From CAYUMU01 sp964445985 (GTDB lineage Bacteria > Planctomycetota > Planctomycetia > Pirellulales > S012-138): a stretch of 64,000 nucleotides of DNA. Below are positions 1-8,449 of this stretch, in pieces (within the stretch, counting starts at the first letter, position 1; every line of letters starts with the position of its first letter). The stretch spans positions 8,643 to 72,642 of the forward strand of contig CAYUMU010000022.1 of the NCBI GenBank assembly GCA_964445985.1. Reading direction: 5' to 3'. A program made the position numbers and the translations under genes. The notes below the pieces were generated by a model that did no database searches, was not told where the DNA came from, and saw nothing but the letters and a program-made list of their open reading frames with translations.

Positions 1-56
1 TCGCTAACGCGTCGCGTGGCCATGAATAAAGCTTCCACAACACCGGGAGCCATCTG
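1..56 (+). repeat. Dispersed repeat family A, copy 1 (cut by the window edge)
   Basis: The first ~56 bases closely match 8992-9049, with a few substitutions. Both copies start with TCGCTAACGCGTCGCGTGG and contain an ACAACACCGGG-GCCATCTG core. In the second copy this segment follows the right arm of a perfect 16-bp hairpin, so the left arm of this copy probably lies outside the window. No coding function is seen. Confidence 0.8.
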
Positions 57-151
57 CGAAACGTCTGCAATGGTCCATCACGCCTAAAAAACGGTAGGGT
101 GAGGAAAACTGCAGTGCGGAGCCCGGCTGTGAGCGGTCTTCGCCCCAGTGC

Positions 152-2380
152 TTAAAGCAGCCACTCCGCTGCCGCCGCGGCGGATTTCGCGGCAGGGCCT
201 TGAAAGGTGGTAACCTCATTGCCGCTGCCAGCACCTGCGTAACACTTCGCCACAATCTCAGGCGCCTTCGCGCCTTCGCCCGCCAGCCACAGCGGGTGCG
301 GGGCACACAGCGACAGCAGCCCAGGCACGTCGCCATACTTCACCGCCCCAGGCCAGAGACGCGGATCGCGGATTTCAGTAATGCTGGCAAAGCGGAAACC
401 GCCGGTGCCGATGGCCAGCTTGGCAACGGCGTCACCAGCCACCGCGGTGGCCGCGGCCACCACCGGGCCAACTTCGCCCAGGCCCACCAGGTGAATGGCC
501 GTGGGCCGCGGGGAGCGATGCTGGCAGTGCGAAACGGCCGTGAGGATGTCGTGAACCCGCTGGGCAAACAGCGGGTGATTGTAGCCCAGCGTGAAGCCCG
601 CGAACTGCCGGGGGTTGTTCACCGTGCGAGCTTCTTTGAGCGTTTCGCCGTCAGGCCGCAATTCACCTTGATAGAGCAAATCTAACCCCGCCACGGCCAT
701 GCCGGCCGCCAGCAGCTTCGCGATGAACGGCCGTGGTTGCCCCTCCGAGGTGAACAGCCCGGCAAGGCCATCATCGTGAGCCCAGATCACGATCTGCTTG
801 TTCCAATTGGTCGGCGTCAAAAACACGGCCGGCAGTTGCGAACCGTGTTCCCGGTTGCTGAGTCGCCGGTAATTGGCGCGGCCGCCCGCGATTTCTTTTT
901 CCGCGGTAACGTCGTACGACACGCCGTCCTTCTCCGGCAAGCCGTGGCCAACCATCACTTCAATGGCGCCCCCAACCACGCGGCGGTATTCGTCCCAACC
1001 GGCCTTCGTGCTGGGGTCGAGGGCTCGAATGGGCGCCGCGGCATCTTGGTAGAATGCATGCACCGCCTTCCGCTCGGCTTCGTCGGTGGCGACCGGCTTG
1101 GGATGTTCGGCCGTCCATACGGTAAGTTCCTGCTCCGTGAGCGGCTCAAAGTCTTGCTCAATAATGTCGCCCGTGATGCCCAGCTTCAGGTGCTGGTTGA
1201 AAAACTCGTACATCATCGCCCGGCTAACGTAGTTGTAGTTATGCGGGAAGCTGTAATGCTTCCCGGAAACCAGCTCGGGCACGCCCAGCAGCCGGTAGTG
1301 TTGCTTCAACTCAGGCAGGCCCTTGGTTTCCAGTTCTTGGGTCCAATCGTTGGCGGCCGACATTGCCAGCGGCCGCGGGGCGCACAAGGCCGCGAACTCG
1401 ATGTTGCCGGTGTCAATGCGCAGGTAGCAAGCGTTCTCGCAGGTGCAGCCCCCTTGCATGGCCGTGGAAACCATCACCGCGGGGAATGCCGCGGCCGGGC
1501 GTTCATCCACGGCAGCCAGCAAGAAGGTTTGCGTCCCTCCGCCGCTGGCGCCCGTCACGCCAATCCGATCGACATCCACGTCTTTGAGCCCGCACACCCA
1601 GTCCAAAGCCCGCACGCTGTTCCAGAGTTGCAGCCCCAGAATATTCACCAGCCTCAATTCGGCCTGCGCGCTGAATAGCCCCCACTCCTTGGCACTCTTC
1701 ATCTGCGGCCGTTGCTCGGCAAAACGATGCGCCAATTCGTACGAAATCGGAGCGCTGTCGGCATAGCCCAGCATGTCGTAATGGAACACCATGCAGCCCA
1801 TGCGGGCGAGTTGCACGCAACGAGCCTGCAGCGGATGGCGGCCGCCGGCCGGAAACTTTTCGGCCCCCGCTTCCATTTCGCTCTTAACCTTGCCTTCGCC
1901 ATGATCGTGGAAGCGGCCACCAGGCCAGTGGCCGTGCGGGCAAAGCACGGCCGGGTACGGACCCGGTTTGCCTTCCGGCCGATAGAGACTGCCCGTTACA
2001 TACAAGCCGGGGCTGCTCTCAAAGTAGACCCGCTCCACCGAGTACCCTTCGCGCTCCACGCGGCCATGCACGTGGGCGTGAATATCGTGCTTGGCCGGCA
2101 TGGGCCACATGCCCGAGGCCAGCAGAATCTGGCGGCGCACGTATTCCGCGCGGGCCTGCCAGGCTTCGGTCGATTCGCTGGGCGTAAAGGGAAAATAGCC
2201 GTTCAGGTCTTTGAGCGATCCCAGTCGCGCGTCGGGCAAACTGCCGCCGGCGGTCGGCGCGTCGGCAGCCAGCGAGTGGACACCTGGTGTTTCTAACAAT
2301 CCGGCGGCGAGGAAGCCGGCGGTTAAATACTGCAACGCAGTGCGGCGATCGACCTGGCGGACGGCGTTCGGATCACTCAT
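152..2380 (-). CDS. Secreted alpha/beta hydrolase, acetyl-xylan-esterase-like, Tat signal
   Basis: Predicted 742-residue exported hydrolase. The N-terminus has a twin-arginine pair (residues 12-13, VDRRTALQYLT) followed by a hydrophobic stretch, so I chose the ATG at 2380; the reading frame upstream lacks family character. Residues ~80-400 look like an alpha/beta hydrolase: a strand ending in CPHGHWPGG (oxyanion side) and the nucleophile elbow GVTGASGGG with Ser279. The second half (~430-742) repeats hydrolase-like features without a clear second nucleophile. Proteins of this size in planctomycetes are usually called acetyl xylan esterase or dienelactone-hydrolase-like. Cleavage of acyl esters on polysaccharides in the periplasm is inference. 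It is transcribed alone; a hairpin terminator at 2539-2571 insulates it from the gene upstream. Confidence 0.75.
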   Translation of the reverse strand: MSDPNAVRQVDRRTALQYLTAGFLAAGLLETPGVHSLAADAPTAGGSLPDARLGSLKDLNGYFPFTPSESTEAWQARAEYVRRQILLASGMWPMPAKHDIHAHVHGRVEREGYSVERVYFESSPGLYVTGSLYRPEGKPGPYPAVLCPHGHWPGGRFHDHGEGKVKSEMEAGAEKFPAGGRHPLQARCVQLARMGCMVFHYDMLGYADSAPISYELAHRFAEQRPQMKSAKEWGLFSAQAELRLVNILGLQLWNSVRALDWVCGLKDVDVDRIGVTGASGGGTQTFLLAAVDERPAAAFPAVMVSTAMQGGCTCENACYLRIDTGNIEFAALCAPRPLAMSAANDWTQELETKGLPELKQHYRLLGVPELVSGKHYSFPHNYNYVSRAMMYEFFNQHLKLGITGDIIEQDFEPLTEQELTVWTAEHPKPVATDEAERKAVHAFYQDAAAPIRALDPSTKAGWDEYRRVVGGAIEVMVGHGLPEKDGVSYDVTAEKEIAGGRANYRRLSNREHGSQLPAVFLTPTNWNKQIVIWAHDDGLAGLFTSEGQPRPFIAKLLAAGMAVAGLDLLYQGELRPDGETLKEARTVNNPRQFAGFTLGYNHPLFAQRVHDILTAVSHCQHRSPRPTAIHLVGLGEVGPVVAAATAVAGDAVAKLAIGTGGFRFASITEIRDPRLWPGAVKYGDVPGLLSLCAPHPLWLAGEGAKAPEIVAKCYAGAGSGNEVTTFQGPAAKSAAAAAEWLL

Positions 2381-2911
2381 GGCACAAAGCTCGCTGAATA
2401 ATGGACACGGGCGTGGCGTGAAACAAAGCATGTTGCGCCCATTCTGCTCGAAGCGAACGTGCCGTGCAATTTTTCGTTGCGAAGCCGATTTTCCCTGTGG
2501 CCGACGCGGCGGTCGCTTCACCAGCGACGAACCCAACGAAAAAACCCGCCGGATCGCACGGACCCGGCGGGCTTATATGCAAAAGATGTGAGATTGCAGG
2601 AAGGATCGACACTTCGGCATTTTCGAGAAACAAGGCCCAGGCGATTTCGCGCGCCCTACCCCGTTCTCAGCGTAAGAAACCAGGTGGATCAGACATTTTC
2701 ATGCTACTCCTGATATACGCGAGCCTGATGTAAATCGTCGGCCGACGACACCCTTAATTATGCGCCTGCCCAGCCAACGGTCAACATTTTTTTGGGCTTC
2801 GGGGTGGGCCATGCCACGGAATTGGCGGTCGCCACGATGGAATGATGCCAGTTGGCGAAGCTTTGCCGGGCACCCCGGCGCCGCGGTTGGCTTCCGAGTC
2901 GGACCCACTCC
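2381..2911. other. Intergenic region, 531 bp
   Basis: It lies between two minus-strand genes. It holds a clear minus-strand terminator (2539-2571) and must contain the promoter of the hydrolase gene to its left, but I could not pick a convincing -35/-10 pair. No open frame here has family-like composition or a good ribosome site. Confidence 0.6.
2539..2571 (-). terminator. Rho-independent terminator
   Basis: Read on the minus strand, CCCGCCGG (2564-2571) pairs with CCGGCGGG (2545-2552) around an 11-base loop and is followed at once by a run of six T (2539-2544). It would end transcripts coming from the small gene 2912-3088 and protect the hydrolase gene from read-through. Confidence 0.8.
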
Positions 2912-3088
2912 CTAGGCCGCTTCGGCTTCGTCTTCCGTTGTTTCGACATTCTCGAACAGTTCGCGAGCCGCCTCCACACCGCCCATCTGCTCGATGAGGT
3001 CTTGGATCCGCAGCAGTTCTTCAGCCGAGATATCGGCCAGCGCGGCGCGAAGGATGTCGAGTGACGAGGTTTTATCTGCTGGCGACAT
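2912..3088 (-). CDS. Small acidic protein of unknown function, 58 aa
   Basis: The start at 3088 is supported by a GGGAG ribosome site about 6 bases upstream; a longer frame through 3256 has random-looking composition. The product begins MSPADKTSSLDILRAAL, appears mostly helical, contains an amphipathic ISAEELLRIQDLIEQMGG stretch, and ends in an acidic tail rich in Glu. It has no Cys, signal peptide or membrane segment. It stands alone, divergent from the thiolase gene and with its own terminator about 340 bases downstream. I do not recognise the family. Composition, a good start and an isolated transcription unit argue that it is real. A small regulator or adaptor is possible but not shown. 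Confidence 0.6.
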   Translation of the reverse strand: MSPADKTSSLDILRAALADISAEELLRIQDLIEQMGGVEAARELFENVETTEDEAEAA

Positions 3089-3582
3089 GACATTCTCCCG
3101 AATCGAGTTTAACGACGGTGGACTGGTTGGCTGATACCCGGCGGCAGGGCAATCCTGACGGTCGCGCATCCGGCGCATGCGACCGCCGCCACGGTGGCTT
3201 CTGCCAGCACTGCCAGCAGGCCGCGGGTTCGTTGCCTCTTCGCCAAGCATCGGCACCAGAACCAGCCAAGATTAGTCCGACATGGATTGTTCGCGGGCGG
3301 GTCAGGCCGCCAACTCGACTTCTGGCTTCCTTCGCCAATTCCCTCGGCGGCCAGGCAGCATGCCAGCATGGCCACGCTGGCGGTGCCGCGCTTCCACGGC
3401 GAGCGGCCAAAACGAGCGTCGTCTTGGTGGCAGGCGACCGTATAATGAACCATGCGGGGGGCAATCGTTGCCAGAAATGCTTTCAGCGGCCGGACGCAAA
3501 CGGGGAACGGACGTTTTCCTGCGCCAGGCTTTTGAAATACAAGATGGTTCAGGCTGTATCGCAGGGGGAGCAAGGAGTACCG
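3089..3582. other. Intergenic region between divergent genes, 494 bp
   Basis: This is the divergent control region for the 58-residue gene (minus) and the thiolase gene (plus). I see no credible gene, hairpin or recognised operator in it. Open frames crossing it in both directions lack ribosome sites and have skewed, Arg/Ala/Pro-rich composition typical of non-coding GC-rich DNA. Confidence 0.5.
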
Positions 3583-4761
3583 ATGGCGCAATCTTTCATC
3601 TTGGCTGGCTGCCGTACGCCGATTGGGCGGCTGCTGGGGTCTCTTTCCGCGGTGCCTGCCACCGATTTGGGCGCGCGTTGCGTGGCCCAAGCCTTGGCGC
3701 GGACTGGCCTGCCCCCTGACCAGGTCGAAGAAGTCATTCTTGGCAACATTCTGAGCGCCGGGCTAGGGCAAGCGCCCGCTCGCCAAGCCGCGCTGGCCGC
3801 GGGCATTCCGCCCACCGTTTCGGCACTCACCATCAACAAAATGTGCGGCTCGGGCTTGAAGGCCGTGATGTTGGCCGATCAGGCCATTCGCGCTGGAGAC
3901 GCCCATTGCATGGTGGCCGGCGGCATGGAAAGCATGAGCCGCGCGCCGCACTTGTTGATGGGCGCCCGAGCCGGCTGGAAATTCGGCAACCAAACCGTGC
4001 TCGATTCGATGCTGCACGATGGCCTGTGGTGCCCCTTCGAAGACGCCCTCATGGGCGAATCGGCCGACTACATCGCCGCCAAGTGTAACGTCAGCCGCGC
4101 CGATCAAGACGCCTTCGCCCTGGCCAGCCATCGCCGGGCGCTCGCGGCCCACGAGGCAGGCAAGTTCAAGGCCGAGATTGTGCCCATCGACGTGCCGGGG
4201 CGTCGCGGTTCCACCCAGGTCACCGCGGATGAAGGCCCCCGCCCCGATTCATCGGCCGCGGGGTTGGCTCAACTCAAGCCGGCCTTCGGACCCGAAGGCA
4301 CCGTTACCGCCGGCAATTCCTCGCAATTGAGCGACGGCGCCGCGGCAGTGGTGGTGGCCTCGGGCGAAGTCGCGGCCAGCGTAGAGAGCCCCATCAAAGC
4401 CCGCATTGTTTCGATCGCCACCAGCGGCGTCGAACCCAAAGATATCTTCATTGCCCCAGTGACCGCGATGGAGCGAGCCGTGAAGAAGGCACGGATGACA
4501 TTCGACTCCATCGACCTGATTGAATTGAATGAAGCCTTCGCCGCGCAATGCCTGGCCTGCGCGCGGCCTCTCAAGCTCGATTTGGAAAAGCTGAACGTCC
4601 ACGGCGGAGCAATCGCCCTGGGCCACCCCATCGGCGCCAGCGGCGCCCGTACGCTGGTCACGCTGCTCCACGCCCTGGCCGACCGCAACCTGAGCACGGG
4701 ATTGGTAAGTTTGTGTCTGGGGGGAGGAAACGCGGTGGCGATGGTCGTTTCAATGGAATAG
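3583..4761 (+). CDS. Acetyl-CoA C-acetyltransferase (thiolase)
   Basis: 392 residues, the normal thiolase length. It condenses two acetyl-CoA to acetoacetyl-CoA, or runs in reverse with CoA. The catalytic set is complete: Cys88 in NKMCGSG (acyl acceptor), His348 in GHPIGASGAR and Cys378 in CLGGGNA; the last two coincide with Zoogloea thiolase numbering. AAGGAG five bases before the ATG at 3583 fixes the start; a longer frame from 3118 is not needed. It acts in the cytoplasm in short-chain acyl-CoA metabolism. The split acyl-CoA mutase lies ~2 kb downstream, separated by three Uma2 genes, so a metabolic link is possible but it is not one operon. Confidence 0.93.
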   Translation: MAQSFILAGCRTPIGRLLGSLSAVPATDLGARCVAQALARTGLPPDQVEEVILGNILSAGLGQAPARQAALAAGIPPTVSALTINKMCGSGLKAVMLADQAIRAGDAHCMVAGGMESMSRAPHLLMGARAGWKFGNQTVLDSMLHDGLWCPFEDALMGESADYIAAKCNVSRADQDAFALASHRRALAAHEAGKFKAEIVPIDVPGRRGSTQVTADEGPRPDSSAAGLAQLKPAFGPEGTVTAGNSSQLSDGAAAVVVASGEVAASVESPIKARIVSIATSGVEPKDIFIAPVTAMERAVKKARMTFDSIDLIELNEAFAAQCLACARPLKLDLEKLNVHGGAIALGHPIGASGARTLVTLLHALADRNLSTGLVSLCLGGGNAVAMVVSME

Positions 4762-4921
4762 CGAATTAAGTTGGTTGCTAAAAAATAAAGGCAATGAACA
4801 GCGCCGAAGCGCCACCCAAAGCCTCCAACGAATATGTTGTACCTGACACTGTGGAAGTCAAGTCCAAACGTTCCAGGCGGCACAAATTAGAATCGATAAC
4901 GCGATCGTGGAGCTTTCTCCG

Positions 4922-5036
4922 GAGAACCCGCCATGAGTACCACACAGCCCTTTTCGGCAAATGACCTGCTCCTCCTTCCCGAGGATGGCTTTCGTTACGA
5001 ACTTGTGGAGGGGGAATTGCGCATGATGAGCCCGGC
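4922..5036 (+). repeat. Near-identical 115-bp direct repeat, copy 1 (5' end of first Uma2 gene)
   Basis: 4922-5036 matches 6085-6199 at a fixed offset of 1163 bases, with only two differences seen. The match starts eleven bases before the start codon and runs through about 35 codons, including silent positions, then falls off sharply. This points to recent duplication or gene conversion rather than protein-level selection. Confidence 0.9.
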
Positions 5037-5517
5037 CGGTCACGAGCATGGACGGGTCGCCATGGAACTGGGGCGGCGCTTGGCTAATTTTGTCGCGGAT
5101 CACAAGCTGGGCGCAACCTATGCCGCCGAAACAGGATTTCTGATCGCAACCAATCCAGATACCGTGCTGGCGCCAGACGTTGCTTTTGTTCGCAAGGATC
5201 GCCTGACAACCAAAGGCTGCCCCCGCGCCTATTGGCCAGGCGCCCCCGATTTGGCCGTCGAAGTGCAAAGCTTGAGCGATCGGCCCGCGGATGTGCTCGT
5301 TAAAGTTCAGCGGTGGCTCAATGCCGGCGCGCAAGCTGTTTGGGTAATCGATCCAGTGACGCAAACGGCGGTCATTCACACGGCCAAGGGGCCATCCCCA
5401 ACCCTGCGGGCCATCGACACGTTGGAGGGGGGCGAAGTCGTGCCGGGGTTTCGGCTTTTGCTGCGAGAGCTATTTCCTGTTTCCAACCCTGCTGACGTAA
5501 TCGGAACGCGAACATGA
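4933..5517 (+). CDS. Uma2-family (DUF820) PD-(D/E)XK nuclease-like protein, first of three
   Basis: 194 residues. The family has a restriction-endonuclease-like fold. Visible hallmarks are DGFRYELVEGEL near the N-terminus, the Asp of LAPDVAFV, and APDLAVEVQS, whose Asp and Glu are the presumed metal ligands. The basic residues that follow (LVKVQRW) complete the usual core. GGAG eight bases upstream supports the ATG at 4933. Its stop overlaps the next start by four bases (ATGA). The biological role of Uma2 proteins is not established; planctomycetes and cyanobacteria carry many copies. The first ~115 bases are almost identical to the third gene, while the end resembles the second gene. Confidence 0.85.
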   Translation: MSTTQPFSANDLLLLPEDGFRYELVEGELRMMSPAGHEHGRVAMELGRRLANFVADHKLGATYAAETGFLIATNPDTVLAPDVAFVRKDRLTTKGCPRAYWPGAPDLAVEVQSLSDRPADVLVKVQRWLNAGAQAVWVIDPVTQTAVIHTAKGPSPTLRAIDTLEGGEVVPGFRLLLRELFPVSNPADVIGTRT

Positions 5518-6062
5518 GCACATCACAATCCATTTCTGCCGAGGAATTGATGACTCTGCCGGACGATGGCTTTCGTTATGAACTGGTGGCGGGGGAACTT
5601 CAGATGATGAGTCCGGCAGGTTTCGAGCATGGGGTTGTTGTTTCTCGTTTAGGACGTCGATTAGGTGACTTCATTGAGGAAAATGCGCTTGGCGAGACTA
5701 CGGGCGCCGAAACAGGCTTTCTGATCGCAACCAACCCCGACACGGTGTTAGCTCCCGATCTCGCATTCGTTCGTGCCAACCGGATTCTTGACAAAGACTT
5801 GCCTCGCACATATTGGCCGGGCGCTCCTGATTTGGCCGTCGAGGTAAAAAGCCCCAACGATCGGGCTGCCGAGGTGCTCATCAAAGTAGGGCGGTGGCTG
5901 GCTGCCGGATCACAAGCCGTGTGGATGATTGATCCCGTGACGCGAACCGCCGTGGTTCACACGGCTAAGGGGCCTTCTCCAACTCTGCGGGCGAGCGACC
6001 TCTTGGAGGGGGGCGAGGTCGTGCCAGGATTTCGGTGCTTGCTGCGAGAGTTATTTCCTTGA
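5514..6062 (+). CDS. Uma2-family (DUF820) PD-(D/E)XK nuclease-like protein, second of three
   Basis: 182 residues, starting in a four-base overlap with the preceding gene, so translation is probably coupled. It keeps the family hallmarks: DDGFRYELVAGEL, LAPDLAFVR and APDLAVEVKS followed by LIKVGRW. The last ~35 residues (HTAKGPSPTLRA onwards, then LEGGEVVPGFR and LLRELFP) track the first gene closely, whereas its N-terminal third is clearly different (MSTSQSISAEELMTLP). The protein ends directly after LLRELFP. A nuclease fold is inferred from motifs; activity is unproven. Confidence 0.85.
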   Translation: MSTSQSISAEELMTLPDDGFRYELVAGELQMMSPAGFEHGVVVSRLGRRLGDFIEENALGETTGAETGFLIATNPDTVLAPDLAFVRANRILDKDLPRTYWPGAPDLAVEVKSPNDRAAEVLIKVGRWLAAGSQAVWMIDPVTRTAVVHTAKGPSPTLRASDLLEGGEVVPGFRCLLRELFP

Positions 6063-6084
6063 GCACAATTGCGCTCCCTTTGTT

Positions 6085-6199
6085 GAGAACCCGCCATGAG
6101 TACCACACAACCCTTTTCGGCAAATGACCTGCTCCTCCTTCCCGAGGATGGCTTTCGTTACGAACTTGTGGAGGGGGAATTGCGAATGATGAGCCCGGC
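6085..6199 (+). repeat. Near-identical 115-bp direct repeat, copy 2 (5' end of third Uma2 gene)
   Basis: Second copy of the 4922-5036 repeat. It covers the last eleven bases of the leader and the first codons of the third Uma2 gene. The leader of copy 1 has GGAG, while here the same place reads TGAG, so this copy has a weaker ribosome site. Confidence 0.9.
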
Positions 6200-6653
6200 G
6201 GGTTCGGAGCACGGAGCGGTAATCTCTCGTTTGAATCGTCGGTTGGGCGCCTTTGTTGAACAGCATGGTTTGGGCGAAACATTTGGCGCTGAAACGGGAT
6301 TCTTATTGGAAACGAACCCAGATACGGTACTCGCTCCCGATGTCGCCTTCATTCGCGCCGACCGTATTCCGGCGACCGGTTTGCCTCGCTCCTATTGGCC
6401 CGGGGCGCCCGATTTGGCCGTGGAGGTACAAAGTCCCAGTGATCGGGCCACCGAGGTGCTCGTAAAAGTTCAACGGTGGCTTGCCGCTGGAACCAGGGCG
6501 GTTTGGATTGTGGATCCGGTAACCCAATCGGCCACGGTTTACTCGGGTGACGATGCGCCAAAGTTGCTTATGGTGAGCGATTTCTTAGAGGGCGGTGACG
6601 TACTACCCGGCTTTCGGTGTTCCCTCCAAGAGCTATTTCCGCCTAGAACGTAG
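6096..6653 (+). CDS. Uma2-family (DUF820) PD-(D/E)XK nuclease-like protein, third of three
   Basis: 185 residues with the same core: DGFRYELVEGEL, LAPDVAFIR and APDLAVEVQS then LVKVQRW, so the acidic residues needed for a metal-dependent nuclease are present. The 5' end is nearly identical to the first paralogue, but the final third diverges (VTQSATVYSGDDAPKLL). It starts 33 bases after the second gene and probably belongs to the same transcript. There is no toxin-antitoxin partner, methyltransferase or transposase beside the cluster, so neither restriction nor transposition is supported. Confidence 0.85.
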   Translation: MSTTQPFSANDLLLLPEDGFRYELVEGELRMMSPAGSEHGAVISRLNRRLGAFVEQHGLGETFGAETGFLLETNPDTVLAPDVAFIRADRIPATGLPRSYWPGAPDLAVEVQSPSDRATEVLVKVQRWLAAGTRAVWIVDPVTQSATVYSGDDAPKLLMVSDFLEGGDVLPGFRCSLQELFPPRT

Positions 6654-6757
6654 GCACAACCAAGGTCGGCAATTCACGCGGCGAAAGCAACTTGCCGCCC
6701 CAATCCACCGCCTCGGGGCCAGTTATCAGCCCTCGTTTTTCACAGATCAGCAGAACC

Positions 6758-8398
6758 ATGGCGACGGATATTCAATCTGCCCGCGAGCTTTGGGAACGAG
6801 CCCTGGCGACCGCCTCGGCCCGCGATGTCCCCTTCACCACCGTCAGCGGGCGGGAAATCGAGCCCCTCTATTTGCCCGCTGAGCCCGATTCCCAGTACGA
6901 AGAACAGTTGGGGTATCCAGGCCAATTCCCCTTCACGCGCGGCGTGCATGCAAACCTGTATCGCGGCAAGCTCTGGACCATGCGCCAGTTCGCCGGCTTT
7001 GGCACGCCCGAAGAGACCAACGAGCGGTTCCGGTTCTTGCTGCAAAAGGGCCAAACCGGTCTCTCCACCGCGTTCGATCTGCCCACCCTGATGGGCTTGG
7101 ACAGCGACCATTCGCATTCGGCGGGCGAGGTCGGCCGGCTGGGCGTGGCGATCGATACGGCCCGCGATTTCGACCGTCTGTTCGACGGCATCAACCTGGC
7201 CGATGTGTCGGTCTCCATGACCATCAACGCCCCCGCGGCCATCGTGCTGGCCTACTACTTTGTCGCCGCCGAACGGCAAGGCGTTCCCTTGGACAAGCTG
7301 CGCGGCACGCTGCAAAACGACATCCTCAAAGAGTATCACGCTCAGAACGAATTCGTGTTCCCCCCGCGCGAGAGCGTGCGGCTGGTGGTCGATACCATCG
7401 CCTTCTGCGCCCAGCAGGCCCCGCAATTCAACCCCGTTTCGATCAGCGGATACCACATTCGCGAGGCCGGCAGCACCGCCGCCGAAGAGCTGGCGTTTAC
7501 CTTGGCCGATGGATTTCACTACGTCGAGCGCTGCCTGGCCGTGGGCATGGCGGTCGATTCCTTCGCCCCCCGCCTCTCGTTCTTCTTCAACAGCCACAAC
7601 GACTTCCTGGAAGAGATCGCCAAGTTCCGCGCGGCCCGGCGGATTTGGGCTCGGCACCTCCGCGATAAGTACGGAGCGACCAACCCGCGAAGCTGGATGC
7701 TGCGATTCCACGCCCAAACGTCGGGCGTGAGCCTCCAAGCCCAGCAGCCCGAAGTCAACGTGATTCGCGTGGCCTATCAGGCCATGGCGGCCGTGCTGGG
7801 TGGATGCCAAAGCCTGCACACCAATAGCCGCGACGAAACGCTTTCGCTCCCCACCGAAGAAGCCGTGACCATCGCCCTCCGCACGCAGCAAGTGCTGGCG
7901 CACGAAACCGGCGTGGCCAACGCGGCCGATCCGCTCGGCGGCAGTTACATGGTCGAGGAACTGACCGACGCGCTCGAACGCGACGCCGAAGCCATGTTTA
8001 CTGAAATCGACGAACAAGGCGGCATGATCGCCGCCATCGAGAAGGGCTATTTCCGTCGTCGCATCGCCGAGAGCGCCTTTGCCTACCAGCGTGATGTCGA
8101 CGCGCATCGCAAACTGGTGGTGGGCGTCAATGCCTTTACCGACGAAGCCGGCCTGTCCATCCCCACGCTGCAAATCGACGCAGACACCGAGGCCCGGCAA
8201 AAGGATCGCCTGGCCCAACTTAAAGCCAGCCGAAATGCCCAGCAGGTACAAGCGGCTTTAGCCGATGTCCGCCGCGTGGCGGCAACCTCGGAGAACCTGA
8301 TGCCAGCCCTGATTCACGCCGCCCAGGCCGATGTAACCCTGGGCGAAACCGTCGCCGCCCTGGCCAACGTGCTAGGACGCTACCGAGGCCCCGGCTAA
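6758..8398 (+). CDS. Acyl-CoA mutase large subunit, isobutyryl-CoA-mutase-like
   Basis: 546-residue substrate-binding TIM-barrel subunit of a coenzyme-B12-dependent acyl-CoA mutase. The family is clear from YPGQFPFTRGVH, GLSTAFDLPTLMG and SISGYHIREAG (His233). Two positions separate the substrate classes. Methylmalonyl-CoA mutase has Tyr89 and Arg207, which hold the malonyl carboxylate; isobutyryl-CoA mutase has Phe80 and Gln198. Here RQFAGF gives Phe78 and KEYHAQNEF gives Gln196, a constant offset of two from IcmA. I therefore favour an isobutyryl/n-butyryl-CoA type mutase over MCM. The B12-binding half is encoded separately 51 bases downstream. No MeaB-type G-protein chaperone gene is adjacent. 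The start at 6758 gives the standard N-terminus. Confidence 0.85.
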   Translation: MATDIQSARELWERALATASARDVPFTTVSGREIEPLYLPAEPDSQYEEQLGYPGQFPFTRGVHANLYRGKLWTMRQFAGFGTPEETNERFRFLLQKGQTGLSTAFDLPTLMGLDSDHSHSAGEVGRLGVAIDTARDFDRLFDGINLADVSVSMTINAPAAIVLAYYFVAAERQGVPLDKLRGTLQNDILKEYHAQNEFVFPPRESVRLVVDTIAFCAQQAPQFNPVSISGYHIREAGSTAAEELAFTLADGFHYVERCLAVGMAVDSFAPRLSFFFNSHNDFLEEIAKFRAARRIWARHLRDKYGATNPRSWMLRFHAQTSGVSLQAQQPEVNVIRVAYQAMAAVLGGCQSLHTNSRDETLSLPTEEAVTIALRTQQVLAHETGVANAADPLGGSYMVEELTDALERDAEAMFTEIDEQGGMIAAIEKGYFRRRIAESAFAYQRDVDAHRKLVVGVNAFTDEAGLSIPTLQIDADTEARQKDRLAQLKASRNAQQVQAALADVRRVAATSENLMPALIHAAQADVTLGETVAALANVLGRYRGPG

Positions 8399-8449
8399 GC
8401 CCCCAACTTCCAACCCAACCCCCCAGTCTCGAACCCCCAGCCCCTCCAA
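8399..8449 (+). promoter_or_regulatory. C-rich spacer between mutase subunit genes, no Shine-Dalgarno
   Basis: The 51 bases between the subunits are mostly C-runs broken by AA, AGT and TC (CCCCCAGCCCCTCC just before the start). There is no purine-rich ribosome site for the small subunit. A similar C-rich text lies before the DUF58 gene (minus strand, 54361-54408). Whether it matters for translation or is simply repeat debris is unknown. Confidence 0.5.

Noticed and set aside
737..1678. 313-residue plus-strand frame opposite the hydrolase gene
   Set aside because: It lies wholly antisense to a recognisable hydrolase, has His/Arg/Gly-rich shadow composition and no ribosome site.
2758..3093. 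111-residue minus-strand frame overlapping the 58-residue gene
   Set aside because: It has Arg/Trp/Ser-rich composition and no proper start; the overlapping shorter frame has a ribosome site and protein-like sequence.
4933..6653. Uma2 genes as transposase or restriction system
   Set aside because: No methyltransferase, terminal inverted repeats or target duplications; the shared ends are explained by paralogy.
6740..8251. 503-residue minus-strand frame opposite the mutase gene
   Set aside because: It is antisense to a conserved mutase; such long shadows are common in GC-rich DNA.
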